Assembly: GCA_003249255.1 (NCBI GenBank)
Contig: QKJP01000028.1
Coordinates: forward strand, 1 to 54,489
Source of the DNA: Bacteroidales bacterium
GTDB lineage: Bacteria; Bacteroidota; Bacteroidia; Bacteroidales; Marinilabiliaceae
Reading direction: 5' to 3'
DNA: 54,489 nt
A program made the position numbers and the translations under genes. Of this stretch, positions 9,196 through 17,454 are shown in pieces; position 1 is the first letter of the stretch; each line of letters opens with the position of its first letter. The notes below the pieces were generated by a model that worked only from the letters and a program-made list of their open reading frames with translations, searched no databases and was not told the DNA's origin.

Positions 9196-12100
9196 ATGAA
9201 GAAGATCTTACAGTATTTGTTACTATCGCTTATAACAATTGTAAGCGTCACTGCTCAAACTACAGGAAAGTTAGAGGTTACTGTTAAAACAAGTGATGCC
9301 GGAGGAAAATATAGACCAAAGCATACTATAGCTATTTGGATTGAAGACGAAAGTGGAAAATTTGTTAAAACATTGATGTCTTATGCTCAAAAATACCGAT
9401 GGACTCTGGGTAGATGGACAACTACTACTCAGAATGCAGGATCTCAATACAATACCGTTGATGCTATCTCAGGCGCGTCAGCTCTATCTCATACAACTCG
9501 CCAATGCAGTTGGGATGGTACAGATTATACACGAAAAGTGGTTGCCGATGGTAACTACCGTTTATGTATGGAGTTAACCGATAAGAATGCGAATGGAAAT
9601 TATTCCATTTTTAATTTTACAAAAGCCGGTAGTGCAGTAACTCTTAATCCGGCTAATAAACCTAGCTTTAATGATATCGGAATATCTTGGAATCCGGATA
9701 TTCAAAGTCAAGATTGTAATGGCGTTGCCGGAGGTAGTGCTTATTTAGATAATTGCGGTACCTGTGTTGGTGGTAATACCGGAAAAATAGCTTGTGTACG
9801 AGATTGTAATGGCGTTTATGGGGGAACAGCTTATACCGATAATTGTGGTACTTGCGTGGGCGGAAATACCGGTAAGACAGCTTGTGTGCAAGATTGTAAT
9901 GGCGTTTATGGCGGTACAGCTTATACTGATAATTGTGGAACTTGTGTGGGTGGTAATACCGGGCAGATAGCTTGTGTTAAAGATTGCAACGGGGTTTATG
10001 GAGGAAGTGCATACTTAGATAATTGTATTACTTGCGTTGGTGGTAATACCGGTAAAGTAGCTTGTAAATTAGATTGTGCAGGCGTAAACGGTGGAACTGC
10101 TTATACCGATAATTGTGGTACCTGCGTTGGTGGTACAACCGGCAAAACGGCCTGTGTCAAAGACTGTAACGGTATTTATGGCGGTGCAGCATACCTCGAT
10201 AATTGTGGTACTTGTGTTGGCGGTAATACCAATAAAAAGGCTTGTATACAAGATTGTTCCGGTGTGTATGGCGGAACTGCCTATACCGATGGTTGTGGCG
10301 ATTGTGTTGGCGGTAATACGGGTAAAATCGCTTGTGTAAAGGATTGTAACGGTGTAGCCAATGGTACTGCTTATTTAGATAATTGTGAGGAGTGTGTTGG
10401 TGGTAATACCGGTAAGATAGCTTGTACCCAAGACTGTAATAATCAATGGGGAGGAAGTGCATATTTGGATGATTGTCAGACTTGTGTTGGCGGAACAAGC
10501 GGTAAAGTGGCTTGTGTTGCAGATTGTAGCGGTGAGCTTGGAGGTTCAGCGTATTTCGATGCTTGTGGTACTTGTGTAGGTGGCAATACGAACCTTGCAC
10601 CTTGTGTGAGTAATGCTGTTTTTTCACCTATTCACGATGCCTATCTCGAAAATGGTAACCGATTTAATGTCACAAACCTTCGGGTTGAAACAGGTAGTAG
10701 AACCAGAACAACCTACCTTATGTTCGACCTTTCTACCATTCAAGGAAACATTGAAAGTGCCGAGTTACAGCTTACCGTAGCTACCGATAAAGGGGCTGGT
10801 ACAATTAAAATAGAAAAAGGAAATAATAATAATTGGACTGAAAATGACTTATCTACTCAAAATGCTCCAACTTCCATTGGTAATTTAGGTGTTTTGGAAG
10901 CTAATATGACTGTAGGTAATTCCTATACCTGGCAACTGGATGCGTCTCAACTTGCGGGTGGTGGCATGTTAAGCTTAATTGTAAGTGTAAGTGCCGGAAC
11001 GGATGATATTGATTTTGCCTCAAAAGAGTGGAATGTTGAAAGTCAAAAACCTGTGCTAACTATTGTTTCAAAACCAATTAAAAAAGATTGTGCCGGCGTG
11101 ATAGATGGCACAGCCGTTATTGATAATTGTGGAACTTGTACCGGGGGTACAACCGGAATAGATGCTTGTAGTGTTGATTGTAACGGTGTTTGGGGCGGTA
11201 CAGCTTTTAAAGATGATTGTGATAAATGCGTAGGTGGAAATACCGGTAAAGAAGCTTGTACCATGGATTGTGCAGGTGTATATGGTGGTACTGCTATTAA
11301 GGATGATTGTGATAATTGTGTAGGAGGTACAACCGGAAAAGAAGCTTGTACTAAGGATTGTGCCGGTGTTTGGGGTGGTTCTGCTACGGTAGATAATTGT
11401 GGTGATTGTACAGGTGGAACAACCGGCAAAGAAGCCTGTGTATTTGACTGTGCGGGTGTAGCCGGAGGTACTGCTTATATTGATAATTGCGGTATTTGTG
11501 TGGCCGGAACTACCGGCAGAGAAGCTTGTGTTGCAGATTGCAATGGGGTATATGGAGGCTCTGCTCATACCGATAATTGTGGTGTCTGCGTTGGTGGTGA
11601 TACCGGAAAAGAAGCCTGTGTGATCGACTGTGCCGGTGTATATGGCGGTTCTGCTACCATCGAAAACTGTGGTATTTGTACTGGAGGAACGACCAATAAA
11701 GTGGCTTGTTCAACGGATTGCTCTGGCGTGGCTGGTGGATCTGCTTATTTAGATAATTGCGGAACATGTGTAGGAGGTACTACCGGGAAATCCGCCTGTA
11801 CCGCAGATTGTGCCGGTGTAATTGGGGGGTCTGCTTATATCGATAACTGTAAAGAGTGTGTGGGTGGAACCACTCGCAAAGAAGCTTGTGAGCAAGATTG
11901 TAACAACGATTGGGGAGGGACTGCTACCCTTGACAACTGTGGGGTATGTGCAGGTGGAAATACCGGAGTTCTACCAAATGCCTGTGGCGATTGCAATGGC
12001 GACATTAATGGTACTGCCTACATTGATGCTTGTGGGGTTTGCGCCGGTGGTTTAACCGGATTGGAGCCTGATGCAACTTGTAAAGACTGCAATGGCGATA

Positions 12101-12432
12101 TTTATGGTTCTGCTCTTATAGACGGTTGTGGGGTTTGTACGGGAGGTTATACTTTTTTAGAACCATGTGAAACAAGTGGTAATTCTGATCATATTGCTGA
12201 TGTAATAAAAGTTTATCCAAATCCTTTAGAAAGTGGAATGTTAACTGTTGAGTTACCTCACGTAGTTGATGGTGAGGTGTTATTTTATACTTCCAGTGGT
12301 ATAGTTCTTCACCGTTATTCTAAAGTGTCGCAATCCATAAATATTGCTAAAAATGAATTTATACCCGGTATGTACTTTGTCGCTGTAAATTCCGGTGAGG
12401 TGAATGTGACTATTAAATTAATCGTTAAATAA
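9196..12432 (+). CDS. T9SS-exported DUF2271-like protein with 22 four-cysteine repeats
   Basis: 1078 residues. A signal peptide (1-21) is followed by a DUF2271-like domain (about 22-165; PKHTIAIWIED, VDAISGAS, DGNYRLCMEL). Then come ten 30-residue repeats (173-472), a CBM96/DNRLRE-like beta-sandwich (about 476-628; PIHDAYLENG, YLMFDLS), twelve more repeats (631-991) and a T9SS sorting domain (about 1003-1078; VYPNPL). Each repeat follows D-C-x-G, then D-x-C-x-x-C-x-G-G, then a last Cys, with Cys at positions 2, 15, 18 and 28. That makes 88 repeat cysteines. The protein should be secreted to the cell surface. The D89-A-I-S-G-A-S95 stretch resembles ApbE-type flavinylation sites (DxxSGAT), with Ser in place of Thr. 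The gene leads a same-strand set of Fe-S protein genes, which suggests a redox or metal role. A plain disulfide-rich stalk is the main alternative. Confidence 0.85.
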   Translation: MKKILQYLLLSLITIVSVTAQTTGKLEVTVKTSDAGGKYRPKHTIAIWIEDESGKFVKTLMSYAQKYRWTLGRWTTTTQNAGSQYNTVDAISGASALSHTTRQCSWDGTDYTRKVVADGNYRLCMELTDKNANGNYSIFNFTKAGSAVTLNPANKPSFNDIGISWNPDIQSQDCNGVAGGSAYLDNCGTCVGGNTGKIACVRDCNGVYGGTAYTDNCGTCVGGNTGKTACVQDCNGVYGGTAYTDNCGTCVGGNTGQIACVKDCNGVYGGSAYLDNCITCVGGNTGKVACKLDCAGVNGGTAYTDNCGTCVGGTTGKTACVKDCNGIYGGAAYLDNCGTCVGGNTNKKACIQDCSGVYGGTAYTDGCGDCVGGNTGKIACVKDCNGVANGTAYLDNCEECVGGNTGKIACTQDCNNQWGGSAYLDDCQTCVGGTSGKVACVADCSGELGGSAYFDACGTCVGGNTNLAPCVSNAVFSPIHDAYLENGNRFNVTNLRVETGSRTRTTYLMFDLSTIQGNIESAELQLTVATDKGAGTIKIEKGNNNNWTENDLSTQNAPTSIGNLGVLEANMTVGNSYTWQLDASQLAGGGMLSLIVSVSAGTDDIDFASKEWNVESQKPVLTIVSKPIKKDCAGVIDGTAVIDNCGTCTGGTTGIDACSVDCNGVWGGTAFKDDCDKCVGGNTGKEACTMDCAGVYGGTAIKDDCDNCVGGTTGKEACTKDCAGVWGGSATVDNCGDCTGGTTGKEACVFDCAGVAGGTAYIDNCGICVAGTTGREACVADCNGVYGGSAHTDNCGVCVGGDTGKEACVIDCAGVYGGSATIENCGICTGGTTNKVACSTDCSGVAGGSAYLDNCGTCVGGTTGKSACTADCAGVIGGSAYIDNCKECVGGTTRKEACEQDCNNDWGGTATLDNCGVCAGGNTGVLPNACGDCNGDINGTAYIDACGVCAGGLTGLEPDATCKDCNGDIYGSALIDGCGVCTGGYTFLEPCETSGNSDHIADVIKVYPNPLESGMLTVELPHVVDGEVLFYTSSGIVLHRYSKVSQSINIAKNEFIPGMYFVAVNSGEVNVTIKLIVK
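9712..10611 (+). repeat. Cysteine repeat block 1 (10 x 90 nt)
   Basis: Ten tandem in-frame units of exactly 30 codons encode residues 173-472. They share DC-G, GG-A, D-C-x-x-C and GGNTGK positions. Unit 8 has ANG, and unit 9 has NNQWGG, at the usually conserved GVYGG. The units differ at many synonymous positions, so the array is not a recent copy-number burst. Confidence 0.9.
11086..12168 (+). repeat. Cysteine repeat block 2 (12 units)
   Basis: Twelve in-frame units encode residues 631-991. The first nine are 30 residues, and the tenth and eleventh are 31 and 32 because of insertions before the last Cys. Compared with block 1 these units favour DCAG and TTGKEAC, so the two blocks evolved as separate arrays. 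Confidence 0.9.
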
Positions 12433-12467
12433 TATAAATACGTATTTCCGTAAAGTTGTTCAATATT

Positions 12468-12532
12468 TCAACACAGACCTGCCGAAGGAGGTGGGAACAA
12501 GAATATTTTGAGTTGCTAACGCTCTGTGTTGA
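12468..12532. repeat. Inverted repeat TCAACACAGA / TCTGTGTTGA
   Basis: Perfect 10-nt arms at 12468-12477 and 12523-12532 flank a 45-nt loop. It lies in the 159-nt gap between the Cys-repeat gene and the six-gene run after it. It belongs loosely to the family at 6746 and 23211. It could act as a transcription attenuator, but no T run follows. Confidence 0.5.
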
Positions 12533-12591
12533 GATTCTAACATAAAATTTATTAATAATACAATTATAGACTAACTAATTAAGAAAGAGAG

Positions 12592-12966
12592 ATGAGAGCA
12601 AAATTGTTTTTTTTAGTAGTGTTGATAATCGCTAATGTTATTAGCATCTCAGCCTGTGAAATTGATTTAAAGATTGTTGGAGAGGAGAAACAAGAATATG
12701 CCGTTGGCGATGTGGTGGTGGTTGAAGTGGCCATAACTTTAACGCATAGAGCTTGCCCCGTAGCTATTAAAGACACCGAATTTAAGTATCAAGGGGTGAA
12801 AATTTTAGGTGCGACTCCATGGAAAGAGCTGTCTCCAATGGAATATACGCGAAAAATAAAGGTGGAAATTACAGATAGTGACAAGAACATCAGTAAAATT
12901 GATGCCATTAGAACATGTGAGAAAGAAGGAGGGGCAGGTTCAATCAAAATTACGCGTGTAGAATAA
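12592..12966 (+). CDS. Small exported Ig-like protein, possible lipoprotein (paralogue 1)
   Basis: 124 residues of unknown function. The hydrophobic N-terminus (1-21) ends in ISAC, which fits a lipobox, so it may be a lipoprotein. The rest looks like a single beta-sandwich. It has E-x-Y-A-V-G-D, then V-A-I-T-L-T and a Cys (RACP), and a second Cys near the end (RTCEKEG). It aligns end to end with the 132-residue product at 17056-17454 (EYAVGD/TYALGD; VAITLTHRAC/VSITVTPEIC), so the two are paralogues that bracket the Fe-S genes. Its stop codon shares one base with the next start (TAATG at 12964-12968), which indicates coupled translation with the membrane ferredoxin gene. An accessory or partner protein of the conduit is the simplest guess. 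Confidence 0.75.
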   Translation: MRAKLFFLVVLIIANVISISACEIDLKIVGEEKQEYAVGDVVVVEVAITLTHRACPVAIKDTEFKYQGVKILGATPWKELSPMEYTRKIKVEITDSDKNISKIDAIRTCEKEGGAGSIKITRVE

Positions 12967-14432
12967 TGCAAAAGCTACTTATCTATATACTATTAACTTT
13001 ACTAACCTTATCGGTATATGCCAATAATGAGGTGCAAAGTAAGCAAGAATTGCCGTCGTGTGCGGTAGATTCCGATAAATGCAAGACTTGCACTTATGCC
13101 ACCGAAAGCGGGTCAACAAGTAAAACATCTACCGTAGTTGTACTTCTGGTGTTGTTAACCGGGTATTTATACCTCAAGCACAAAAAGAAGTATATCATTG
13201 CAAGTGGTGGTTTGGTTTTGGTGCTGTTTTTTGGTGCTAGTTATTGGTTTGCTGGTGCAGGAAAACCAGAAGATTGTCCGGAAAGTTTGGATACCACCAA
13301 TGTTAATGTTTTTGTAGAGCCCGGTGATGAGTTTATCAAAGCAGAGAGTTCGTCTGTTTTGGATGAGTTTAACGAGCCGGAAGAAAACAACGCTAGTACT
13401 GAGGCGTTAGATGTTGAGGACGAATTTGCTGCCGGTGGTGATGAGTTTACTTCTGTTGATAGCGATGAATTTAAAAGTAGTGACGATGAATTTTCGGAAG
13501 CAGGAGATGAGTTCTCCAGTGGTACAGATGAATTTTCAGCCGGCAGCGAGGATGAGTTTGGTTCAACTGCTGATGAGTTTTCTGAAAGTATTCCGGCAAC
13601 AGAAGAAGATGCCGGTTTAACACAAGGACAAAAAGACCATTTGAGAGATCTATTAATCCTGTTTGTGCTGTTAGTAGTCATCCGAATTTTTAAAAAGTAC
13701 GATACCTTTAGAAAGTTACGACCACTATTTTTGTTGGGTACTTTGGTTTGGTTAGGCTTTTATCATGGCGGTTGTCCGTGTATGATATCATCGTTTCAAA
13801 ACCTTATTCTTTGGGGTTTTGGATCAGAAGTGGTTTGGGTATCGTTAATATGGTTTTTGGCCTTGTTACCGCTTACTTATTTCTTTGGTAAAATTTGGTG
13901 CGGATGGTTATGTCATTTAGGCGGACTGCAAGAGTTTATTTTTTCATCCACACAAATTCAAAAGTTAAAAACCCCAAAATACCAAAGCCTGTTACATAGC
14001 ATTCAAATTGGAGTTTTTGTGGTTTTGCTTGTGCAAATTGCCTTTACGCATAGCAATGTCTTTATCCATTACGATCCGTTTAAGGTGGCCTTTAATTTGT
14101 TTTCGTCCAATACAACCGGCTATGTGCTTTTAGTGATATTATTGGTTTCATCCTTGTTTGTATACCGACCATTTTGCCGCATCTTCTGTCCGGTTGGTTT
14201 GGTTTTAACCTGGGTGCTGGCCTTACCCGGTGCCCGACGCATCAGTCAGGATGAAAATTGTGTGGATTGCATTAGTTGCAGCAAAGCTTGTAAAACTAAT
14301 TCAATCAATTACGCCAATAAAAAATCAGAAGTAAAAACCATTGGCTGTATTGCCTGTGGCGATTGCATCGACAGTTGCCATAAAGACGCCATTTACTTCA
14401 TCGGAAAAAATAGAACTAAAAAATGCTCTTAG
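12966..14432 (+). CDS. NapH/NosR-like membrane 4Fe-4S protein with periplasmic DEF-repeat linker
   Basis: 488 residues. The signal-like N-terminus leads to a short exported segment with CAVDSDKCKTC. Two membrane helices follow (about 55-72 and 76-98), then an acidic segment (121-205) with ten DEF motifs, then five more helices. The helical core has the NapH/NosR-type motifs WCGWLC and FCRIFCP, plus GCPC. The C-terminus binds two [4Fe-4S] clusters: C432, C435, C438, C442 and C461, C464, C467, C471. By the positive-inside rule (KHKKK after helix 1, RIFKKYD after helix 3) the DEF segment faces the periplasm and the ferredoxin part the cytoplasm. The family moves electrons between quinol or cytoplasmic donors and periplasmic partners. 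The DEF segment is not part of the usual NapH design and recurs in the barrel encoded next. It starts in a 1-nt overlap with the previous stop. Confidence 0.9.
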   Translation: MQKLLIYILLTLLTLSVYANNEVQSKQELPSCAVDSDKCKTCTYATESGSTSKTSTVVVLLVLLTGYLYLKHKKKYIIASGGLVLVLFFGASYWFAGAGKPEDCPESLDTTNVNVFVEPGDEFIKAESSSVLDEFNEPEENNASTEALDVEDEFAAGGDEFTSVDSDEFKSSDDEFSEAGDEFSSGTDEFSAGSEDEFGSTADEFSESIPATEEDAGLTQGQKDHLRDLLILFVLLVVIRIFKKYDTFRKLRPLFLLGTLVWLGFYHGGCPCMISSFQNLILWGFGSEVVWVSLIWFLALLPLTYFFGKIWCGWLCHLGGLQEFIFSSTQIQKLKTPKYQSLLHSIQIGVFVVLLVQIAFTHSNVFIHYDPFKVAFNLFSSNTTGYVLLVILLVSSLFVYRPFCRIFCPVGLVLTWVLALPGARRISQDENCVDCISCSKACKTNSINYANKKSEVKTIGCIACGDCIDSCHKDAIYFIGKNRTKKCS

Positions 14433-14565
14433 TACAATGAAGTTTTAATGTTTTAGCTTAAAAAAGTTTAGTGTTTGGAGCAGGACAATAAAAGCGTTTT
14501 TCTTCAGTCTTGATACCTGCCTAGCCGTCAGGTAGGCTCGATACTTATATCTTGATACCATTTTT

Positions 14566-15843
14566 ATGAAACAAATAACAATCCTTTCATTTATAAGTTT
14601 ATTATGCTCTTCTGTAGCTTTTTCTCAATGGGAATGTCGTAGTAAGTTAGGAGCACACCTTAAGCCAGTTGGAGAGTCTAACGTTATGTGGGCTTCCGAA
14701 ATTTCTGCTTCAGGCGGATATCTTTCCAACAGTAGTATTGCCAATGTAATGGGGCTTGTTGGCCTGGATTACACCACGAATAAACATAGTTTTTACCTCG
14801 AAGGAGGTTATAAGTATTGGAACAGGTATGACCTGGATTCTAAATACCAATTCACTAATTTTCACCCGGGCATGCGTGAAGCCTTTTATAAATTCAAAGG
14901 CACTAATAATAAGTTAAGTTTAGGTTTACAATCGGCAGGTTTAAAAGACTATTACTTAATGAATGAACGCATGGCCGGCCTTTCCTACGAATACAATAAA
15001 GGCAGATGGGGATTACAGATTGTTGGTGGTTCGGTATCTACTGATTTTTCGCGGAATGGTATTTTTTGCAACACGTGTTATTTGTACGATATTATTCCGA
15101 ATCGTTCCTTACCGGATATTGGCAGTCAGTTAGGGCAAACCAATGTGGCCGCACTTACTCTAAGCTTTTTACCACAAGCCGAAAAATCAAAAAAGAAAGG
15201 TGCGACCTCAGCTTCAGATGACGAATTTGAAAGCTTTTCAGATGAGTTTGCTACGGTAGAAGAAGCATCAAAAAGCTTTGCGCAAGTTATGGAGTTAGGC
15301 TTAGTCGCTTATACCGAATTTGGTAGCCAAATTGACAATCAGTTTTACACAGGAGGCTTGTACTTAAAGCTCGAATTATTGGGAGGCATTAACATTAAGC
15401 CGGAGGTGTTACTTCAGACCGATTCAATTGGTTTGGGTGTGGTTAGCATAGTATCTGTTGAGAAGAATTTTTTTATGAACAATGGTCATAAATCGTCATT
15501 GCTACTGTCTTATGTTGGTTTTACTGAATTAGATGAAGGTACGATGGCCTTAAATCGTTACAGTAATATTTTGGCGGGAGAGGTGCTTCGATTAGATGCG
15601 CCTGAATTGCCTGTTTATCTATGCGCTTATAAGCATCAAATCCCTAAAACAAAAGCCCATTTTAAAATTCAATATGCACAGTCTATGTACACCGAAACCA
15701 TGCAGGAGTTGGATTTACAAGTTGGAAAAACCTTTTTTAAGCACTTATTGGTAAATGCTATTGGGGGCTACATCAAGAGCGATCTTATTCCGAATTATCC
15801 GGAAACCTATTTAGGTAGAATCGAAATGCGTTTTAGTTTTTAA
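14566..15843 (+). CDS. Outer-membrane beta-barrel protein with DEF motif loop
   Basis: 425 residues of unknown family. A signal peptide (1-20, cut after FSQ or before it) is followed by amphipathic alternating segments rich in aromatic residues. The protein ends in RMRFSF-like residues (EMRFSF), the usual C-terminal signature for outer-membrane insertion, so a beta-barrel is likely. A charged, low-complexity loop near residues 205-240 contains SDDEFESFSDEF (DEF at 219-221 and 226-228). This matches the DEF repeats of the membrane ferredoxin encoded upstream. A CNTC pair lies near residue 170. The gene is 133 nt after the membrane ferredoxin gene and 13 nt before the 12-cluster ferredoxin gene. 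It could be the outer-membrane conduit of the system, but no porin family could be named from sequence alone. Confidence 0.78.
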   Translation: MKQITILSFISLLCSSVAFSQWECRSKLGAHLKPVGESNVMWASEISASGGYLSNSSIANVMGLVGLDYTTNKHSFYLEGGYKYWNRYDLDSKYQFTNFHPGMREAFYKFKGTNNKLSLGLQSAGLKDYYLMNERMAGLSYEYNKGRWGLQIVGGSVSTDFSRNGIFCNTCYLYDIIPNRSLPDIGSQLGQTNVAALTLSFLPQAEKSKKKGATSASDDEFESFSDEFATVEEASKSFAQVMELGLVAYTEFGSQIDNQFYTGGLYLKLELLGGINIKPEVLLQTDSIGLGVVSIVSVEKNFFMNNGHKSSLLLSYVGFTELDEGTMALNRYSNILAGEVLRLDAPELPVYLCAYKHQIPKTKAHFKIQYAQSMYTETMQELDLQVGKTFFKHLLVNAIGGYIKSDLIPNYPETYLGRIEMRFSF

Positions 15844-15856
15844 CTGAAGAATCATC

Positions 15857-17047
15857 ATGGAAAATAATAAACACGATAGACGAAAATTTATGGAGAATGT
15901 GGGAAAAATTTCCTTAGGCTTATTTGTAGCTCCATTCTTAAAGGCTTGTGATAAAGATATGTACGATGGTTTTGTGGTGAATCAAAAGCATTGTACCGGT
16001 TGTGGTCAATGTAAAGATGTGTGTTACTATAGCGCTATCGACTTACCAATACCAACTACTTTTAAAGTCGCTCAAAGCAATTGTGTGAATTGTAAGTTGT
16101 GTTTTAATGCTTGTGCCTACGGAGCGGTTAATTCATCGCCACATACTTATAAAATAAAAGAGAGTGAATGTAAAGAATGTGGTCAGTGTTTGCCTGCCTG
16201 TGAGTATGGGGCTCTACAGATTTCAACCAAATCTTATTCTATTATTGATGAAAACTGCACCCGGTGTAGATCTTGTTTGCCTGAATGTCCGGAAGATGCG
16301 ATATACATTAATACCCCAACTTACGATTATAACATTAACGATAATTGTGTGGGGTGTGGCGATTGTATTCCGGTTTGTAATAATCAAGGTCGGGCCATTT
16401 CTTATTTAGTGACTAACTATTACGTTAAATCACTTAATTGTGAAGGATGTATTGAAAAGTGTTCAAGCAGATGTTCTCAAGGTGCAATAACCTTAAAATA
16501 TGGTAAAGCCTTTATTGATACCGCTAAATGTACCAAATGTGGCGATTGTTTAGCCGGGTGTAATTACAGTGCTATTGTAAATGCGAAAGTAGGTATCAAC
16601 CAAAATAAGTGTACCGATTGTGGAGAGTGTTCTTATGTATGTAATCATTCGGGAATAGACGAAACGGTGACTGACGACCCTAAACCTTCACAAATTGATC
16701 AAACAAAATGTATCAGTTGTGGAGCCTGTTACAAGGTATGTGAGTATGATGCCATACCGGTTGCTCAAGCCGAAAATCCGGGTAATCCGCACATATCAGA
16801 AGCAAAATGTGTGAGTTGTGGTCACTGCAAACCGGCTTGTCCGTATCAGGTTATCGAGCAAGGAAATTCAAGCGCTGCAACAAGTATTAATCAAGATAAA
16901 TGCACCAAGTGTGGGGAGTGTTTCAAAGCTTGTAACGACGAAGCAATTGATGCCAACATATACACTGCCAAAATCAAACAGCAGTCGTGTAATAAATGTG
17001 GTAAGTGCGAAACGGTTTGTCCCGAAGGCGCCATTTCTGAAATGTAA
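15857..17047 (+). CDS. Tat-exported lipoprotein polyferredoxin with 12 four-cysteine cluster motifs
   Basis: 396 residues. The N-terminus has a twin-arginine motif (R8-R9-K-F-M), a hydrophobic stretch and a lipobox (LKAC, C31). It should therefore be exported folded and anchored as a lipoprotein. From C46 to C388 it is almost wholly made of CxxCxxCxxxC motifs, twelve in all at about 30-residue intervals (first 46-56, last 378-388). Motif 6 is a variant (CxxCxxxCxxxC). The 48 cysteines could hold twelve [4Fe-4S] clusters, or six bacterial-ferredoxin-like pairs. Only motifs 4, 10 and 12 keep the Pro that usually follows the last Cys. No flavin, molybdopterin or other catalytic domain is present, so it looks like a pure electron wire in the periplasm. 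It lies between the barrel gene and the second small paralogue. Confidence 0.92.
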   Translation: MENNKHDRRKFMENVGKISLGLFVAPFLKACDKDMYDGFVVNQKHCTGCGQCKDVCYYSAIDLPIPTTFKVAQSNCVNCKLCFNACAYGAVNSSPHTYKIKESECKECGQCLPACEYGALQISTKSYSIIDENCTRCRSCLPECPEDAIYINTPTYDYNINDNCVGCGDCIPVCNNQGRAISYLVTNYYVKSLNCEGCIEKCSSRCSQGAITLKYGKAFIDTAKCTKCGDCLAGCNYSAIVNAKVGINQNKCTDCGECSYVCNHSGIDETVTDDPKPSQIDQTKCISCGACYKVCEYDAIPVAQAENPGNPHISEAKCVSCGHCKPACPYQVIEQGNSSAATSINQDKCTKCGECFKACNDEAIDANIYTAKIKQQSCNKCGKCETVCPEGAISEM

Positions 17048-17055
17048 AACCAATT

Positions 17056-17454
17056 GTGAGAATGAAGCTTAAAAATACATTGGTCATCTTAGGTTTGCTG
17101 TTTTTAGGAATGGTAAATCCTTCTTTAGCACAAACAACAAAAGCAAGTGCTGTTATTGAAGTATTGAGTGAAAACAAAGAAACGTATGCCTTAGGTGACC
17201 AAATGGAGCTTCGAGTAAGCATTACTGTAACCCCTGAAATATGTACAGATGGCATGGAGCGTACAAAAATTTATCTTTCAGGATTAGAGCTTGCGAAAGA
17301 AAGTGATTGGCAGCAGGTCAGTAGTGGTCGATGGACAAAGATACTTAGCTTAAAAGTAGTTGGGAACAAGAAGAACGAAGGAAAAATTACAGTTTTAAGA
17401 AAAGCTGATAAAGGAGATTTTTTTATTCAGAAAAAAATAAGGATTTATGAGTAG
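17056..17454 (+). CDS. Small exported Ig-like protein (paralogue 2)
   Basis: 132 residues of unknown function. It has a signal peptide (about 1-25, ending SLAQ) and one beta-sandwich-like domain. The domain aligns with the 124-residue product at 12592-12966 through TYALGD, VSITVTPEIC and the closing KIRIYE/KITRVE strand. It keeps only the first of the two Cys residues seen in its paralogue, and has no lipobox. The end of the gene overlaps the permease gene by eight bases (17447-17454), so the two are translationally coupled. It could be a periplasmic partner of the permease or of the polyferredoxin. Confidence 0.72.
   Translation: MRMKLKNTLVILGLLFLGMVNPSLAQTTKASAVIEVLSENKETYALGDQMELRVSITVTPEICTDGMERTKIYLSGLELAKESDWQQVSSGRWTKILSLKVVGNKKNEGKITVLRKADKGDFFIQKKIRIYE

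Noticed and set aside
9033-9287. 84-codon frame upstream of and overlapping the Cys-repeat gene
   Set aside because: It has no family resemblance and overlaps the signal peptide of a well-supported gene in another frame, and a -7 box lies inside it.
10069-11568. Long antisense and alternate-frame reading frames across the cysteine repeats (10069-10251, 10157-10627, 11043-11429, 11068-11568)
   Set aside because: They are shadows of the 90-nt repeat: any frame open in one unit stays open in the next. Their products are low-complexity with no start context.
9712-12168. Tandem repeats that might be read as a CRISPR-like array
   Set aside because: The 90-nt units are contiguous, in frame and coding, with no spacers. 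No cas genes are present.
13241-13681. 146-codon antisense frame under the DEF-repeat segment
   Set aside because: It is Ser/Asn-rich low-complexity sequence produced by the repeated GATGAGTTT words of the real gene on the other strand.
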